Source: Parvibaculum sp. (GTDB lineage Bacteria; Pseudomonadota; Alphaproteobacteria; Parvibaculales; Parvibaculaceae). From it: 53,107 nt of DNA. The DNA lies in the NCBI GenBank assembly GCA_030682415.1, contig JAUXOE010000087.1:1-53107 (forward strand). Direction: 5' to 3'. Shown here one piece after another: positions 1 through 7,709 of the stretch. The translations under genes were made by a program, and so were the position numbers. Below the pieces are notes generated by a model that was given only the letters and a program-made list of their open reading frames with translations, searched no databases and was not told the DNA's origin. Position 1 is the first letter of the stretch. Each line of letters starts with the position of its first letter.

Positions 1-1
1 C

Positions 2-382
2 GCGCTCGACAAGCGCGAGACCATGTACTACCGGGCGGGCGTCGACAGCCACGGCGACGGGCTCACCGGCAACTGTACCTACCGCCTCGAAGGCCGCGAC
101 CTCGCCGCCCATTGGTGGAGCATCACGGCTTACGACGCCGACAGTTTCCTGATCGCCAACGAGCGCGACGTCTTCTCCTTCTCGCAGACGACGACGGCGC
201 GCGAACCGGACGGCAGCTTCGTCATCCGCATCTCCGCCGATCCGCAGGAGAAGAACTGGCTGCCGGTAAAGGCTGGCGAAAGCTTCGACCTCCTGGCCCG
301 CTTCTACAACCCGCATGCCGCGATCTATGACGATCCCGCCGCCGCCGTTCTTCCCTCCATCGTGAAGGAAACCTGCCGATGA
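2..382 (+). CDS. DUF1214 domain protein (5' truncated by window edge)
   Basis: The open frame enters from the left edge and ends at a TGA overlapping the next gene by 4 bases. The visible 126 residues match the C-terminal half of DUF1214 proteins: a conserved Tyr-rich segment near the start (TMYYRAGVD), a C-x-Y-R-L motif, HWWSITAYDADSFLIAN, and a GSFVIRIS...NWLPV segment. The second copy at 45638-46222 has a full N-terminal membrane anchor, so this one probably starts with a membrane segment outside the window. Function is unknown; family members occur as DUF1214/DUF1254 pairs at the cell envelope. Conserved here: the WWSITAY core and the ATGA junction with the DUF1254 gene. Confidence 0.88.
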   Translation, partial: ALDKRETMYYRAGVDSHGDGLTGNCTYRLEGRDLAAHWWSITAYDADSFLIANERDVFSFSQTTTAREPDGSFVIRISADPQEKNWLPVKAGESFDLLARFYNPHAAIYDDPAAAVLPSIVKETCR

Positions 383-921
383 ACCGCAAACTCCAATGGG
401 TTGCCGCCGTAGCGGCACTGGCAGTCGTCTTCCACGTCGCCGTCGTCTGGGCGGTCCCGCGCGTCGTCATGTCGGTCGCCGTCTCGAAACTCGGCGGCGC
501 GGGCGCACTCAACAACTTCGTGCATCCGCCACGCTCCACCGACAAATGGCGCACGGTGGTCCGTCCGAGCCCCGACCTCGCCTATTCGATATGCGCGCTC
601 GATCTGTCGAAAGGACCCGTCCGCATCGTAGTGCCGGCGAGCGATCCCTACACCTCGCTCGCACTCTATTCCTCGATTACCGACAACTACTTTGTCCGCA
701 ACAACCGGCAGGATGGCGGGCTCGCCGAGGGCGAGACGATCACGCTCCTCGTCGCCGCGCCGGGCGACATGCCGGCGAACTTGCCGGAAGGCGTCGAAGC
801 CGTCACCGCGCCGACGGCAAAGGGCCTCGCGCTGGTCCGCCGCGTCATCGAGAACAACGATGCCATGCCGAGGCTCGACGTGCTGCGCGCGGTCTCGGTG
901 TGCGCGCCGCTGGCGGGATAA
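379..921 (+). CDS. DUF1254 domain protein, membrane anchored
   Basis: A 180-residue protein with an N-terminal hydrophobic segment (residues about 7-27) followed by a periplasmic domain. It contains the DUF1254 core: a VRPSPDLAYS segment, a conserved Cys (SICALDLS), GPVRIVVPASDPYTSLALYS, and TDNYFVRNNRQ. Its start codon overlaps the stop of the upstream DUF1214 gene (ATGA), so the two are translationally coupled. It is paralogous to 45120-45641, which has the same partner, order and junction. The biochemical role is unknown. There is no second Cys-rich or enzymatic motif. Confidence 0.88.
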   Translation: MNRKLQWVAAVAALAVVFHVAVVWAVPRVVMSVAVSKLGGAGALNNFVHPPRSTDKWRTVVRPSPDLAYSICALDLSKGPVRIVVPASDPYTSLALYSSITDNYFVRNNRQDGGLAEGETITLLVAAPGDMPANLPEGVEAVTAPTAKGLALVRRVIENNDAMPRLDVLRAVSVCAPLAG

Positions 922-1010
922 TCCCGCGCGCCGAACGAATTGCGACCGGCTTCGCGTTCTGGCCGGGCGCTTGCGGGCCGTACCTTGGGAGGGGTGCGGC
1001 CCGCGCCGTT

Positions 1011-3107
1011 TCAGGCCCGCTCCGTCACCGCCAGCGCAAAGGCCTGCACCCGCGCCACTTCCTTCAGCCGCTCGAAGCGCCCCGACGCGCCGCCGTGCCC
1101 CGCATCCATGTTGATATGCAGCAGCGTCACATGGCTGTCGGTCTTGAGCGCCCGCAACTTGGCCACCCATTTCGCCGGTTCCCAATAGGTGACGCGCGGA
1201 TCGGTCAGCCCGCCCAGCGCGAAGAGATGCGGATAGGACTGCGCCCGCACATTGTCGTAAGGCGAATAGGACGCCATGTAGTCATAGGCCTCGACGCTCT
1301 CGATCGGATTGCCCCATTCGTTCCATTCCGGCGGCGTCAGCGGCAGCGACGCATCGAGGATCGTCGCCAGCACGTCGACAAACGGCACCTCGGCGACAAT
1401 GCCCTTGAAGAGATCGGGTGCCATGTTGGCCACCGCGCCCATCAGCATGCCCCCCGCGCTGCCGCCATGCGCGACGATGTTGCCGCGCGAGGTGAAGCCT
1501 TCCGCCGCCAGATGTTCGCCGGCGGCGATGAAATCGGAAAACGTATTGCGCTTCTGGAGCATCTTGCCCGTGCGATACCAGCGATAGCCCTTTTCCTTGC
1601 CGCCGCGAATATGCGCGATCGCATAGACAAAGCCGCGATCGACCAGCGACAGCGCCGTCGTCGAAAACGAGGCCGGAATGCTGATGCCATAAGCGCCATA
1701 GCCATAGAGCAGACAAGGCGCGCTGCCGTCGAGCTTGAGGCCCTTGCGATGCAGGACCGTCACCGGCACCGTCTCGCCATCCGCCGCCGGTGCGAAAGTG
1801 CGCCGTGTCTCGTAGTCGGCCGGATTGTGTCCCGACGGCACTTCCTGCCGCTTGCGCAACAGGCGCACATGCGTTTCGACATCGTAGTCGTAGACTTCCG
1901 CCGGCGTCGTCATCGAGCTGTAGGCAAAGCGCATCCGCGTCGTTTCATACTCGTATCCGGCGCCCATGTTGAGGTCATAGGCTTCCTCGTCGAAGCCGAT
2001 TTCGTGCTCGGCGCCATCGGCAAGCCGCCTGACCGCGATGCGCGGCAGCCCGTCGCGTCGCTCAAGTCGCACATGATGATCGCGAAAGGCGACATGATCG
2101 AGCACCAGCGTGCCCGGCCGATGCGCAATGAAGTCGCGCCAGTTTTCGCGTCCCGGCGCCTCTTCCGGCGCTTCGGCGATCTTGAAATCCTCGGCATCGG
2201 CATTGGTCAGGATTAGGAACCGTCCGCGCGGCGCGTCATGTTCGAGATCGTACTCGACGCCGTCCTCGCGCGGTGCGACGAGCCGGGGCGGCGTCTCCGG
2301 CGCATCGGCGGGAATGAGATAGCATTCGCTGGTCTGGTGGTCATGGCTCGAAATCACCAGCCAGCGCCCGCTTTGTGTCTTGCCCACGCCGACGAAAAAG
2401 CCTTCGTCTTTTTCTTCATAGACGAGCCTGTCGGCGCTGGCCGGCGTGCCGACGACATGCCGAAAGACCTTCAGCGGCCGGTGTTCGTCATCGACCTGCG
2501 AATAAAGAAAGCTTGCGCCGCTCGCGTCCCAGGCGATACCGGGCGATGTGTCGGGCACTTCGTCGTCGAGGTCATGGCCGCTCGCCACGTCGCGCAGCCG
2601 CACCGTGAAATATTCCGACCCCTTGGTGTCCGCCGACCACGCGACAAGCCGGTGCGTCGGATCGTGGTCGACATCGCCGATCTTGAAATAGGCACGCGCG
2701 CCCGCTTCGGTGTTGCCGTTCAGCAGAACTTCCTCGCCGCTGTCGCTTGCACGCGGCCTGCGGCAGAAAATCGGATGCTGCGCGCCCTGTTCGAAGCGCG
2801 TGTAATAGGCGAAGGGCCCGTCCGGCGACGGCACCGAGCTGTCATCCTCCTTGATCCGGCCCTTCATCTCGGCAAACAGCGTCTCGCGCAGCCCGGCCAG
2901 CGGCGCCAGCGCTTCCGCGGTATAGGCGTTCTCGGCTTCCAGATAGGCGCGGATATCCTTGTCGAGCACATCCGGGTCGCGCATCACCTCGCGCCAGTTG
3001 GCGTCGCGCAGCCAGACGTAATCGTCGGTTCTTGTGCGGTTGTGATGCGTGTCGCTTTGCGGCCGCTTGTCGGCGCGCGGCGCCGCGGCAGGGGGCGTCA
3101 GTTTCAT
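1011..3107 (-). CDS. ptrB: Oligopeptidase B (S9A prolyl oligopeptidase family)
   Basis: A 698-residue serine peptidase cleaving short peptides after basic residues; cytosolic. The N-terminal half is the seven-bladed propeller (begins DDYVWLRD). The C-terminal alpha/beta-hydrolase domain carries the nucleophile in GGSAGG (Ser550), the acid in LTDPRV (Asp636) and His671 in DAGHGG, which is a complete triad in the usual order and spacing. The length fits the family (E. coli PtrB 686). The frame stays open upstream to 3218, but that extension lies inside msrB; ATG at 3107, 10 bases after the msrB stop, gives the family start. It is probably co-transcribed with msrB. Confidence 0.95.
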   Translation of the reverse strand: MKLTPPAAAPRADKRPQSDTHHNRTRTDDYVWLRDANWREVMRDPDVLDKDIRAYLEAENAYTAEALAPLAGLRETLFAEMKGRIKEDDSSVPSPDGPFAYYTRFEQGAQHPIFCRRPRASDSGEEVLLNGNTEAGARAYFKIGDVDHDPTHRLVAWSADTKGSEYFTVRLRDVASGHDLDDEVPDTSPGIAWDASGASFLYSQVDDEHRPLKVFRHVVGTPASADRLVYEEKDEGFFVGVGKTQSGRWLVISSHDHQTSECYLIPADAPETPPRLVAPREDGVEYDLEHDAPRGRFLILTNADAEDFKIAEAPEEAPGRENWRDFIAHRPGTLVLDHVAFRDHHVRLERRDGLPRIAVRRLADGAEHEIGFDEEAYDLNMGAGYEYETTRMRFAYSSMTTPAEVYDYDVETHVRLLRKRQEVPSGHNPADYETRRTFAPAADGETVPVTVLHRKGLKLDGSAPCLLYGYGAYGISIPASFSTTALSLVDRGFVYAIAHIRGGKEKGYRWYRTGKMLQKRNTFSDFIAAGEHLAAEGFTSRGNIVAHGGSAGGMLMGAVANMAPDLFKGIVAEVPFVDVLATILDASLPLTPPEWNEWGNPIESVEAYDYMASYSPYDNVRAQSYPHLFALGGLTDPRVTYWEPAKWVAKLRALKTDSHVTLLHINMDAGHGGASGRFERLKEVARVQAFALAVTERA

Positions 3108-3117
3108 TTGGGTTTTG

Positions 3118-3522
3118 TCAGTCGGCGTCGGGCTTGAAGTCGAGCGCCGTGCCGTTGGTGCAATAGCGCAACCCCGTCGGTTGCGGTCCGTCGGGAAACA
3201 CATGGCCGATATGCGCATCGCATTTGGCGCAGACGATCTCGATCCGCCGCACCCCGTGGCTGAGGTCCTCGCGCTCGGCGATGGCGCCCGGCGTCACTGC
3301 GTCGAAGAAACTCGGCCAGCCCGAGCCGCTCTCATATTTGGTCTCGGAGCGGAAAAGCGGCGTGCCGCAGCAGATGCAGCTGAACGTCCCGTCGCGATGT
3401 TCGTCGAGCCAGGGCCCTGTGAAGGCGCGCTCCGTCGCCGCGCAGCGCGTGATCGCATATTGCTCGGGCGTCAGCTTCCGCTGCCATTCGTCGTCGGGCA
3501 TCTTCGCGCTGTCGCCGGTCAT
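3118..3522 (-). CDS. msrB: Peptide-methionine (R)-S-oxide reductase MsrB
   Basis: A 134-residue repair enzyme that reduces methionine-R-sulfoxide in proteins using thioredoxin. Seen: two zinc CxxC pairs (Cys49/Cys52 and Cys98/Cys101), the SGSGWPSF substrate segment at about 65-72, the GHVFPDGP loop and the catalytic Cys121 in RYCTNG. There is no signal peptide, so it is cytosolic. It sits 10 bases upstream of oligopeptidase B on the same strand. The catalytic motif reads RYCTNG rather than the more common RYCINS, a conservative difference. Confidence 0.96.
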   Translation of the reverse strand: MTGDSAKMPDDEWQRKLTPEQYAITRCAATERAFTGPWLDEHRDGTFSCICCGTPLFRSETKYESGSGWPSFFDAVTPGAIAEREDLSHGVRRIEIVCAKCDAHIGHVFPDGPQPTGLRYCTNGTALDFKPDAD

Positions 3523-3547
3523 CCGTTTAACTCCGTGAAGTCGGTTG

Positions 3548-3574
3548 GCGCCCCGCCTGCGGGAAGCGGGGCGC
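3548..3574 (-). terminator. GC hairpin between MaoC-like gene and msrB
   Basis: Perfect 9-bp arms (GCGCCCCGC at 3548-3556, GCGGGGCGC at 3566-3574) with a 9-base loop, 11 bases past the stop of the MaoC-like gene. No T-tract follows on either strand, so it may be a weak or Rho-assisted terminator or an mRNA-stabilising hairpin. Confidence 0.4.
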
Positions 3575-3584
3575 GCAAATTCGC

Positions 3585-4037
3585 TTATTCGAAAATCAGG
3601 CTCAGCGTTTCCGCCACCATGGCCGGGCGTTCCTGCCCTTCGATTTCCATGGTTACTTCATTGGTGATCTGCGTGCCACCGGCCTTCGGCGTCGCATCCT
3701 TGAGCTTGACGCGGCAGCGCACGCGGCTGCCCACCGGCACCATGTTGGTGAAGCGCACCTGGTTGGAGCCGTAATTGATTCCCCGCGTCGCGCTTTTCAC
3801 GGTGCTGATCTTGCCCATCAGGTGCGGCAGCAGCGACAGCGTCAGATAGCCATGCGCGATGGTGCCGATACCGAGTTCCTTTTGCGTGCGCTCCGGGTCG
3901 ATATGAATCCATTGATGGTCGCCCGTCGCGTCGGCGAATTGGTTGACCCGGTCCTGATCGATCTGGACCCACTCGCTGACGCCGATCTCGTTGCCTTTTT
4001 CGGCGACATAATCGGCAACCGTATTGAAGACGCGCAT
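3585..4037 (-). CDS. MaoC-like (R)-specific enoyl-CoA hydratase
   Basis: A 150-residue hot-dog-fold protein. The hydratase-2 motif [12 protein letters not shown] supplies the usual Asp40 and His45 catalytic pair, followed by the [13 protein letters not shown] helix typical of NodN/MaoC-type single-domain hydratases. The expected reaction is reversible hydration of trans-2-enoyl-CoA to (R)-3-hydroxyacyl-CoA, which would link beta-oxidation to polyhydroxyalkanoate; a phasin gene is at 39137. The start at 4037 has a good ribosome binding site (GGAGAGA). Exact chain-length specificity cannot be read from sequence. Confidence 0.9.
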   Translation of the reverse strand: MRVFNTVADYVAEKGNEIGVSEWVQIDQDRVNQFADATGDHQWIHIDPERTQKELGIGTIAHGYLTLSLLPHLMGKISTVKSATRGINYGSNQVRFTNMVPVGSRVRCRVKLKDATPKAGGTQITNEVTMEIEGQERPAMVAETLSLIFE

Positions 4038-4077
4038 CTCATTCTCTCCATTGCGTATCTAGGCTGATTTTTCGGCT

Positions 4078-4416
4078 CTAAAGGTAACGGCCCCGATCCA
4101 ATAGCGCCAACGTATATTCGCGATAGCTGAGCCCCAGCGCCTCGGCCCGCTTGCAGCGCAGGTTTACCACCTCGATCGGCGGCAATTTCCACGCTTTTTC
4201 ATGCGCTTTCCGCCACGCATAGGCCTGCCAGGCCGTCGAAACGAGCAGGTCCGGCCCGTTATTGTGGCCGAGCCACTCGCTCAGCGGAATGACGATGCCG
4301 GTTTCGACGAGCAGCGCTTCCTTTTGCCGCCGCGCCGTTTCCTCGCGCGCGCGGGCGAGCGCCAGCCCGCCCTTCGGGCGCTGCGCCGGACGCGGGTTGA
4401 ATTTCGGCGCCGCCAT
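4078..4416 (-). CDS. Conserved hypothetical protein (112 aa)
   Basis: A short protein with a basic N-terminus (MAAPKFNPRP), a charged helical stretch (ARAREETARRQKEALL), a GHNNGPDLL motif, and a C-terminal helical part ending LLDRGRYL. I do not recognise a characterised family. The start at 4416 lies 11 bases past the stop of the OmpA-like gene, so both are probably on one transcript. The frame is open further upstream to 4794, but that part lies antisense-frame over the OmpA-like gene and lacks family character. No signal peptide or membrane segment is visible. Confidence 0.7.
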   Translation of the reverse strand: MAAPKFNPRPAQRPKGGLALARAREETARRQKEALLVETGIVIPLSEWLGHNNGPDLLVSTAWQAYAWRKAHEKAWKLPPIEVVNLRCKRAEALGLSYREYTLALLDRGRYL

Positions 4417-4427
4417 CGGCAAGAGCC

Positions 4428-4919
4428 CTATCGTGAAAGCCGGATGCGCACCCGGCGGTCTTCCTTGGAATCCCAGGTCAGCGTTTCGTTCAGCCAGCCC
4501 CAGGCCTCGCCCTCGGCGACGATCGGCATCTTCGAGCGCGGCCAGCCTGCCGCTTCGAGCCCGGCGGCAACGTTCCGGGCCCGCTTTTGCGAAAGGGCGG
4601 TATTCGCCTTGGGATCGCCGACCTTGCTGGCCTTGCCGAACAGGCAGATCTGTCCGGCCTTCTGGCCCTTGGCGAGCTTCACGATGCGCGCGAAATCCTT
4701 CTCGTATTTGGGGTCGACCCGGCTCGAATTGGTTTCGAAATAGACATAGTAGTTCCGGTCGAACACCTTGTTCGACTTGCCGAGGTTGCGGCACTCGCGC
4801 CCCTGCGTGTGCATCTCCGATGTTTGCGCCGTGGCGGGCCCCGCCAGCATTGCTGTGCCAGCCGCCAGTCCGCTTGCCAGAAATGCCGCGGCGACAAGTC
4901 CCTTAAGTGCTGCACGCAT
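4428..4919 (-). CDS. OmpA-like peptidoglycan-binding envelope protein
   Basis: A 163-residue exported protein: Sec signal peptide (about 1-31, ending ATAQ) and then one OmpA_C-type domain. Family marks seen are YYVYFETNSSRVDP, LFGKAS, NTALSQKRARNVAAGL and the C-terminal DRRVRIRL, which form the diaminopimelate-binding fold. It probably tethers peptidoglycan in the periplasm. There is no beta-barrel. The ribosome binding site (GGAGG) is entirely inside a 12-bp hairpin immediately upstream (4924-4954), which suggests translational control. The adjacent downstream gene at 4078-4416 is likely cotranscribed. Confidence 0.88.
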   Translation of the reverse strand: MRAALKGLVAAAFLASGLAAGTAMLAGPATAQTSEMHTQGRECRNLGKSNKVFDRNYYVYFETNSSRVDPKYEKDFARIVKLAKGQKAGQICLFGKASKVGDPKANTALSQKRARNVAAGLEAAGWPRSKMPIVAEGEAWGWLNETLTWDSKEDRRVRIRLSR

Positions 4920-4923
4920 GGAA

Positions 4924-4954
4924 AACCTCCGTTCGGATGAATCGAACGGAGGTT
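4924..4954 (-). promoter_or_regulatory. 12-bp hairpin enclosing the Shine-Dalgarno of the OmpA-like gene
   Basis: Perfect 12-bp arms AACCTCCGTTCG (4924-4935) and CGAACGGAGGTT (4943-4954) with a 7-base loop. Read on the minus strand, the second arm contains CGGAGG, the only ribosome binding site for the start at 4919, and is followed by TTTT and CC before the ATG. The element therefore looks both like a Rho-independent terminator for the acyl-CoA synthetase transcript and like an occluder of the OmpA-like start. Which role dominates cannot be decided from sequence. Confidence 0.7.
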
Positions 4955-4987
4955 ACCACAAATGCGCGCTCGGCCCGATATAGGCCC

Positions 4988-6553
4988 TCAAACGATCTTG
5001 CTGTCGTGGTTGCCCCAGTAGCGGTCGCGGATCAGGCGCTTGTAGAGCTTGCCGGTCGGATGGCGCGGCAGTTCCTCCTCGAAATCGATCGAGCGCGGGC
5101 ATTTGATCGCCGAGAGGTGCTGCTTGCAGAATTCCATCAGCTCGGCCTCGAGCGCCGGCCCCGCATCGGCCCATTTGGCCGGCTGCACGATCGCCTTTAC
5201 TTCCTCGCCGAAATCCTCGTTCGGCACGCCGATCACCGCCACGTCGGCGACGCTCGGATGCATGACGAGGATGTTCTCGGCCTCCTGCGGGTAGATGTTG
5301 ACGCCGCCCGAAATAATCATGAAGGCCTTGCGGTCGGTCAGGTAGAGAAAGCCGTCGGCGTCCACCTTGCCGATATCGCCCAGCGTCGACCAGTGCTTGT
5401 GTGTGGGGTGCCGGCTTTCCTGCGTCTTCTTCGGATCGTTGTAATATTGGAACATTGGCGCGTTGGGGTCTTCGGCCTCGAAATAGATTGTGCCGGCTTC
5501 GCCGATCGGCAATTCGTTGCCCTCTTCATCGCAGACATGCAGCTTGCCCATCAGCGGCTTGCCCACCGAGCCCTTGTGCGCCAGCCACTCTTCGGAGTTG
5601 AGCGCGCAGAAGCCGTTGCCTTCCGAGCCGGCGTAATATTCATAGATCACCGGCCCCCACCAAGCGATCATCTGTTCCTTGACCGGAACGGGGCAGGGTG
5701 CGGCGGCGTGGATCGCCACCTTCAGCGACGAGACGTCGTATTTCTTGCGCACATTCTCCGGCATCTTCAGCATCCGGACGAACATGGTCGGCACCCATTG
5801 GCTGTGGGTGATCTTGTGTTTTTCGATCAGCTTCAGCGCTTCTTCCGGATCGAAATGCTCCATCACGACAATCGTGCCGCCGAGCCGGTTGACGGTCATG
5901 CAGTAGCGCAGAGGTGCGGCATGATAGAGCGGCGCCGGCGAAAGATAGCGGATGTTTTCGTCCATGCCGTAGAGCAGTTGCGCCAGCAACACGAGGCCCG
6001 ACGCTTCGTCGATGGCGCCGCCGGTCAGCGGGATCCGGATACCCTTCGGCCGCCCGGTCGTGCCCGACGAGTACAGCATGTCGGTGCCGGCGGTCTGATC
6101 GGCAATCGGTGTCTTCGGCATCTGGTCGCGCACGGCTTCATAGGCCTCGTACCCGGCGACTGCGCCGCCCACCGTGAACATCCGCTCGACGCCTGGCAGA
6201 TGGTTACCCTCAAGCAGTTCGCGCGCCGTCGTCTCCAGCGCCTTGGAGGTAAAAAACAATTTTGCCCCGCAATCGGCGGCAATGTAAGCGATCTCGCCGG
6301 CCGTCAGGCGCGAGGAAACACAGGTAAAATAGAGGCCCGCGCGCTGTGCCGCCCAGCAGATTTCGAAATAGCGCGCATTGTTCTCCATGAAAATGGCGAT
6401 GGCGTCGCCGGGTTTCAGGCCCGCCGCGCGGCAGAGATGTGCCACCTGGTTCGAACGCTCGTCGAGTTCTTTGAAGGTCACCGTCTCGCCGGTCGCACCC
6501 ATGATATAGGCGGGCTTGTCCGGCGTTTTGGCGGCGTGAACATAAGGATGCAT
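4988..6553 (-). CDS. Acyl-CoA synthetase (AMP-forming, ANL superfamily)
   Basis: A 521-residue ligase activating a carboxylic acid to its CoA thioester via an acyl-adenylate. Motifs in order: P-loop YSSGTTGRPKG (161-171), YYAGSEG, the GDIG/hinge DRKAFMIISGG motif, and the catalytic Lys in PTGKLYKR near the C-terminus. It resembles the FadD13/FadD3-like group of medium or sterol-side-chain CoA ligases, but substrate cannot be fixed. There is no membrane segment. It diverges from the crotonase gene at 6768, which shares the pathway. The start at 6553 has GGGAG upstream. Confidence 0.93.
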   Translation of the reverse strand: MHPYVHAAKTPDKPAYIMGATGETVTFKELDERSNQVAHLCRAAGLKPGDAIAIFMENNARYFEICWAAQRAGLYFTCVSSRLTAGEIAYIAADCGAKLFFTSKALETTARELLEGNHLPGVERMFTVGGAVAGYEAYEAVRDQMPKTPIADQTAGTDMLYSSGTTGRPKGIRIPLTGGAIDEASGLVLLAQLLYGMDENIRYLSPAPLYHAAPLRYCMTVNRLGGTIVVMEHFDPEEALKLIEKHKITHSQWVPTMFVRMLKMPENVRKKYDVSSLKVAIHAAAPCPVPVKEQMIAWWGPVIYEYYAGSEGNGFCALNSEEWLAHKGSVGKPLMGKLHVCDEEGNELPIGEAGTIYFEAEDPNAPMFQYYNDPKKTQESRHPTHKHWSTLGDIGKVDADGFLYLTDRKAFMIISGGVNIYPQEAENILVMHPSVADVAVIGVPNEDFGEEVKAIVQPAKWADAGPALEAELMEFCKQHLSAIKCPRSIDFEEELPRHPTGKLYKRLIRDRYWGNHDSKIV

Positions 6554-6767
6554 CGCTGGTCGTCTCCCGGGGGCTTTGAAAGGCGGCGTCGCTTTTATGC
6601 GCGCCCGTTGTTATATCTGGGGCCAGCAAATCCGTGGCCCTGCTGCCGCAAAGACACAGCAATATGACACTTCCGTCAACTTGCTTTGGGTCGCAGGCGA
6701 TTGACGCAGCGGCAGCGCCCGCCACACACGAAATTCGGCATAAAGCCGCTTACAGGGAGCAACATAC

Positions 6768-7673
6768 ATGGCCTATGAGACGATCAAATACGAGGTGGTG
6801 GACAACATCCTGACCCTCACGCTGAACCGCCCCGACAAGCTCAACGCCTTCACCGGCCAGATGATGTTCGAAATGATCGACGCCTTCGACAAGGCGGATG
6901 CCGACGACAATGTCCGCGCCATCATCGTCACCGGCGAGGGCCGCGCCTTCTGCGCCGGCGCCGACCTCTCGGCGGGCGCCAAGACCTTCGACTATGCCGA
7001 GCGCGAGGACCGCCCCGAGAAGTCGGGCACGCCGGTCATGGCCAATGGCGAAATCGACTGGTCCCATGAAAGCGTCCGTGACGGCGGTGGCCGTCTGACG
7101 CTGCGCATTTTCGAAAGCCTGAAACCGGTCATCGGTGCCATCAACGGTCCGGCCGTCGGCGTCGGCGTCACCATGCAATTGCCGATGGATATTCGCCTTG
7201 CCTCCGACAATGCGAAGTTCGGTTTCGTCTTCGCCCGCCGCGGCATCGTGCCCGAAGCCTGTTCGAGCTGGTTCCTGCCCCGCGTCGTCGGCATCAGCCA
7301 GGCGCTTGAATGGACCTATTCGGGCCGCGTCTTCGGCGCCGAGGAAGCCCTGAAGGGCGGTCTGGTGCGTTCGCTGCACAAGCCGGAAGACCTGCTGCCC
7401 GCCGCCCGCGCCATCGCGAAGGAAATCGCCGACAACACGGCCGCCGTCTCGGTCTCGCTGACGCGGCAGATGCTCTGGCGCATGCTCGGCGCCGACCATC
7501 CGATGGAAGCGCATAAAGTCGACAGCCGCGCCATCTACGCCCGCGGCGCCTCGGCCGACGCCAAGGAAGGCGTCATGTCCTTCCTCGAAAAGCGTGCCGC
7601 CGTCTATCCCTGCAAGACCTCGACCGACATGCCGTCCTTCTTTCCGTGGTGGCAGGAACGCAAATATAGCTGA
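6768..7673 (+). CDS. Crotonase-fold enoyl-CoA isomerase/hydratase
   Basis: A 301-residue crotonase. The oxyanion-hole segments are present (FCAGADLS at 61-68 and GPAVGVG at about 130-136). The two hydratase glutamates are not: the GGGxE position reads GVGVT and the Pro-Glu position reads GFVF. Instead Glu166 in RRGIVPEACSSW matches the catalytic Glu of the delta3,delta2-enoyl-CoA isomerase (ECI2/PECI) type. The usual label enoyl-CoA hydratase may therefore be wrong and isomerase is more likely. The ribosome binding site is AGGGAG, about 9 bases before ATG. It is divergent from the acyl-CoA synthetase. Confidence 0.9.
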   Translation: MAYETIKYEVVDNILTLTLNRPDKLNAFTGQMMFEMIDAFDKADADDNVRAIIVTGEGRAFCAGADLSAGAKTFDYAEREDRPEKSGTPVMANGEIDWSHESVRDGGGRLTLRIFESLKPVIGAINGPAVGVGVTMQLPMDIRLASDNAKFGFVFARRGIVPEACSSWFLPRVVGISQALEWTYSGRVFGAEEALKGGLVRSLHKPEDLLPAARAIAKEIADNTAAVSVSLTRQMLWRMLGADHPMEAHKVDSRAIYARGASADAKEGVMSFLEKRAAVYPCKTSTDMPSFFPWWQERKYS

Positions 7674-7678
7674 CCGGA

Positions 7679-7709
7679 GAGGCGTCGCCGCCTATCGCGG
7701 CGGCGCCTC
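7679..7709. terminator. Hairpin between convergent crotonase and MFS genes
   Basis: A 13-bp stem (7679-7691 with 7697-7709, one G-T wobble) and 5-base loop spanning the stop of the MFS gene and the 3' flank of the crotonase. There is no T-tract; it is a candidate bidirectional terminator. Confidence 0.45.

Noticed and set aside
396-2216. Very long open frame antisense to and beyond the left genes
   Set aside because: Arg/Ala/Pro-rich translation with no domain, and overlaps real genes on the other strand; a high-GC shadow frame.
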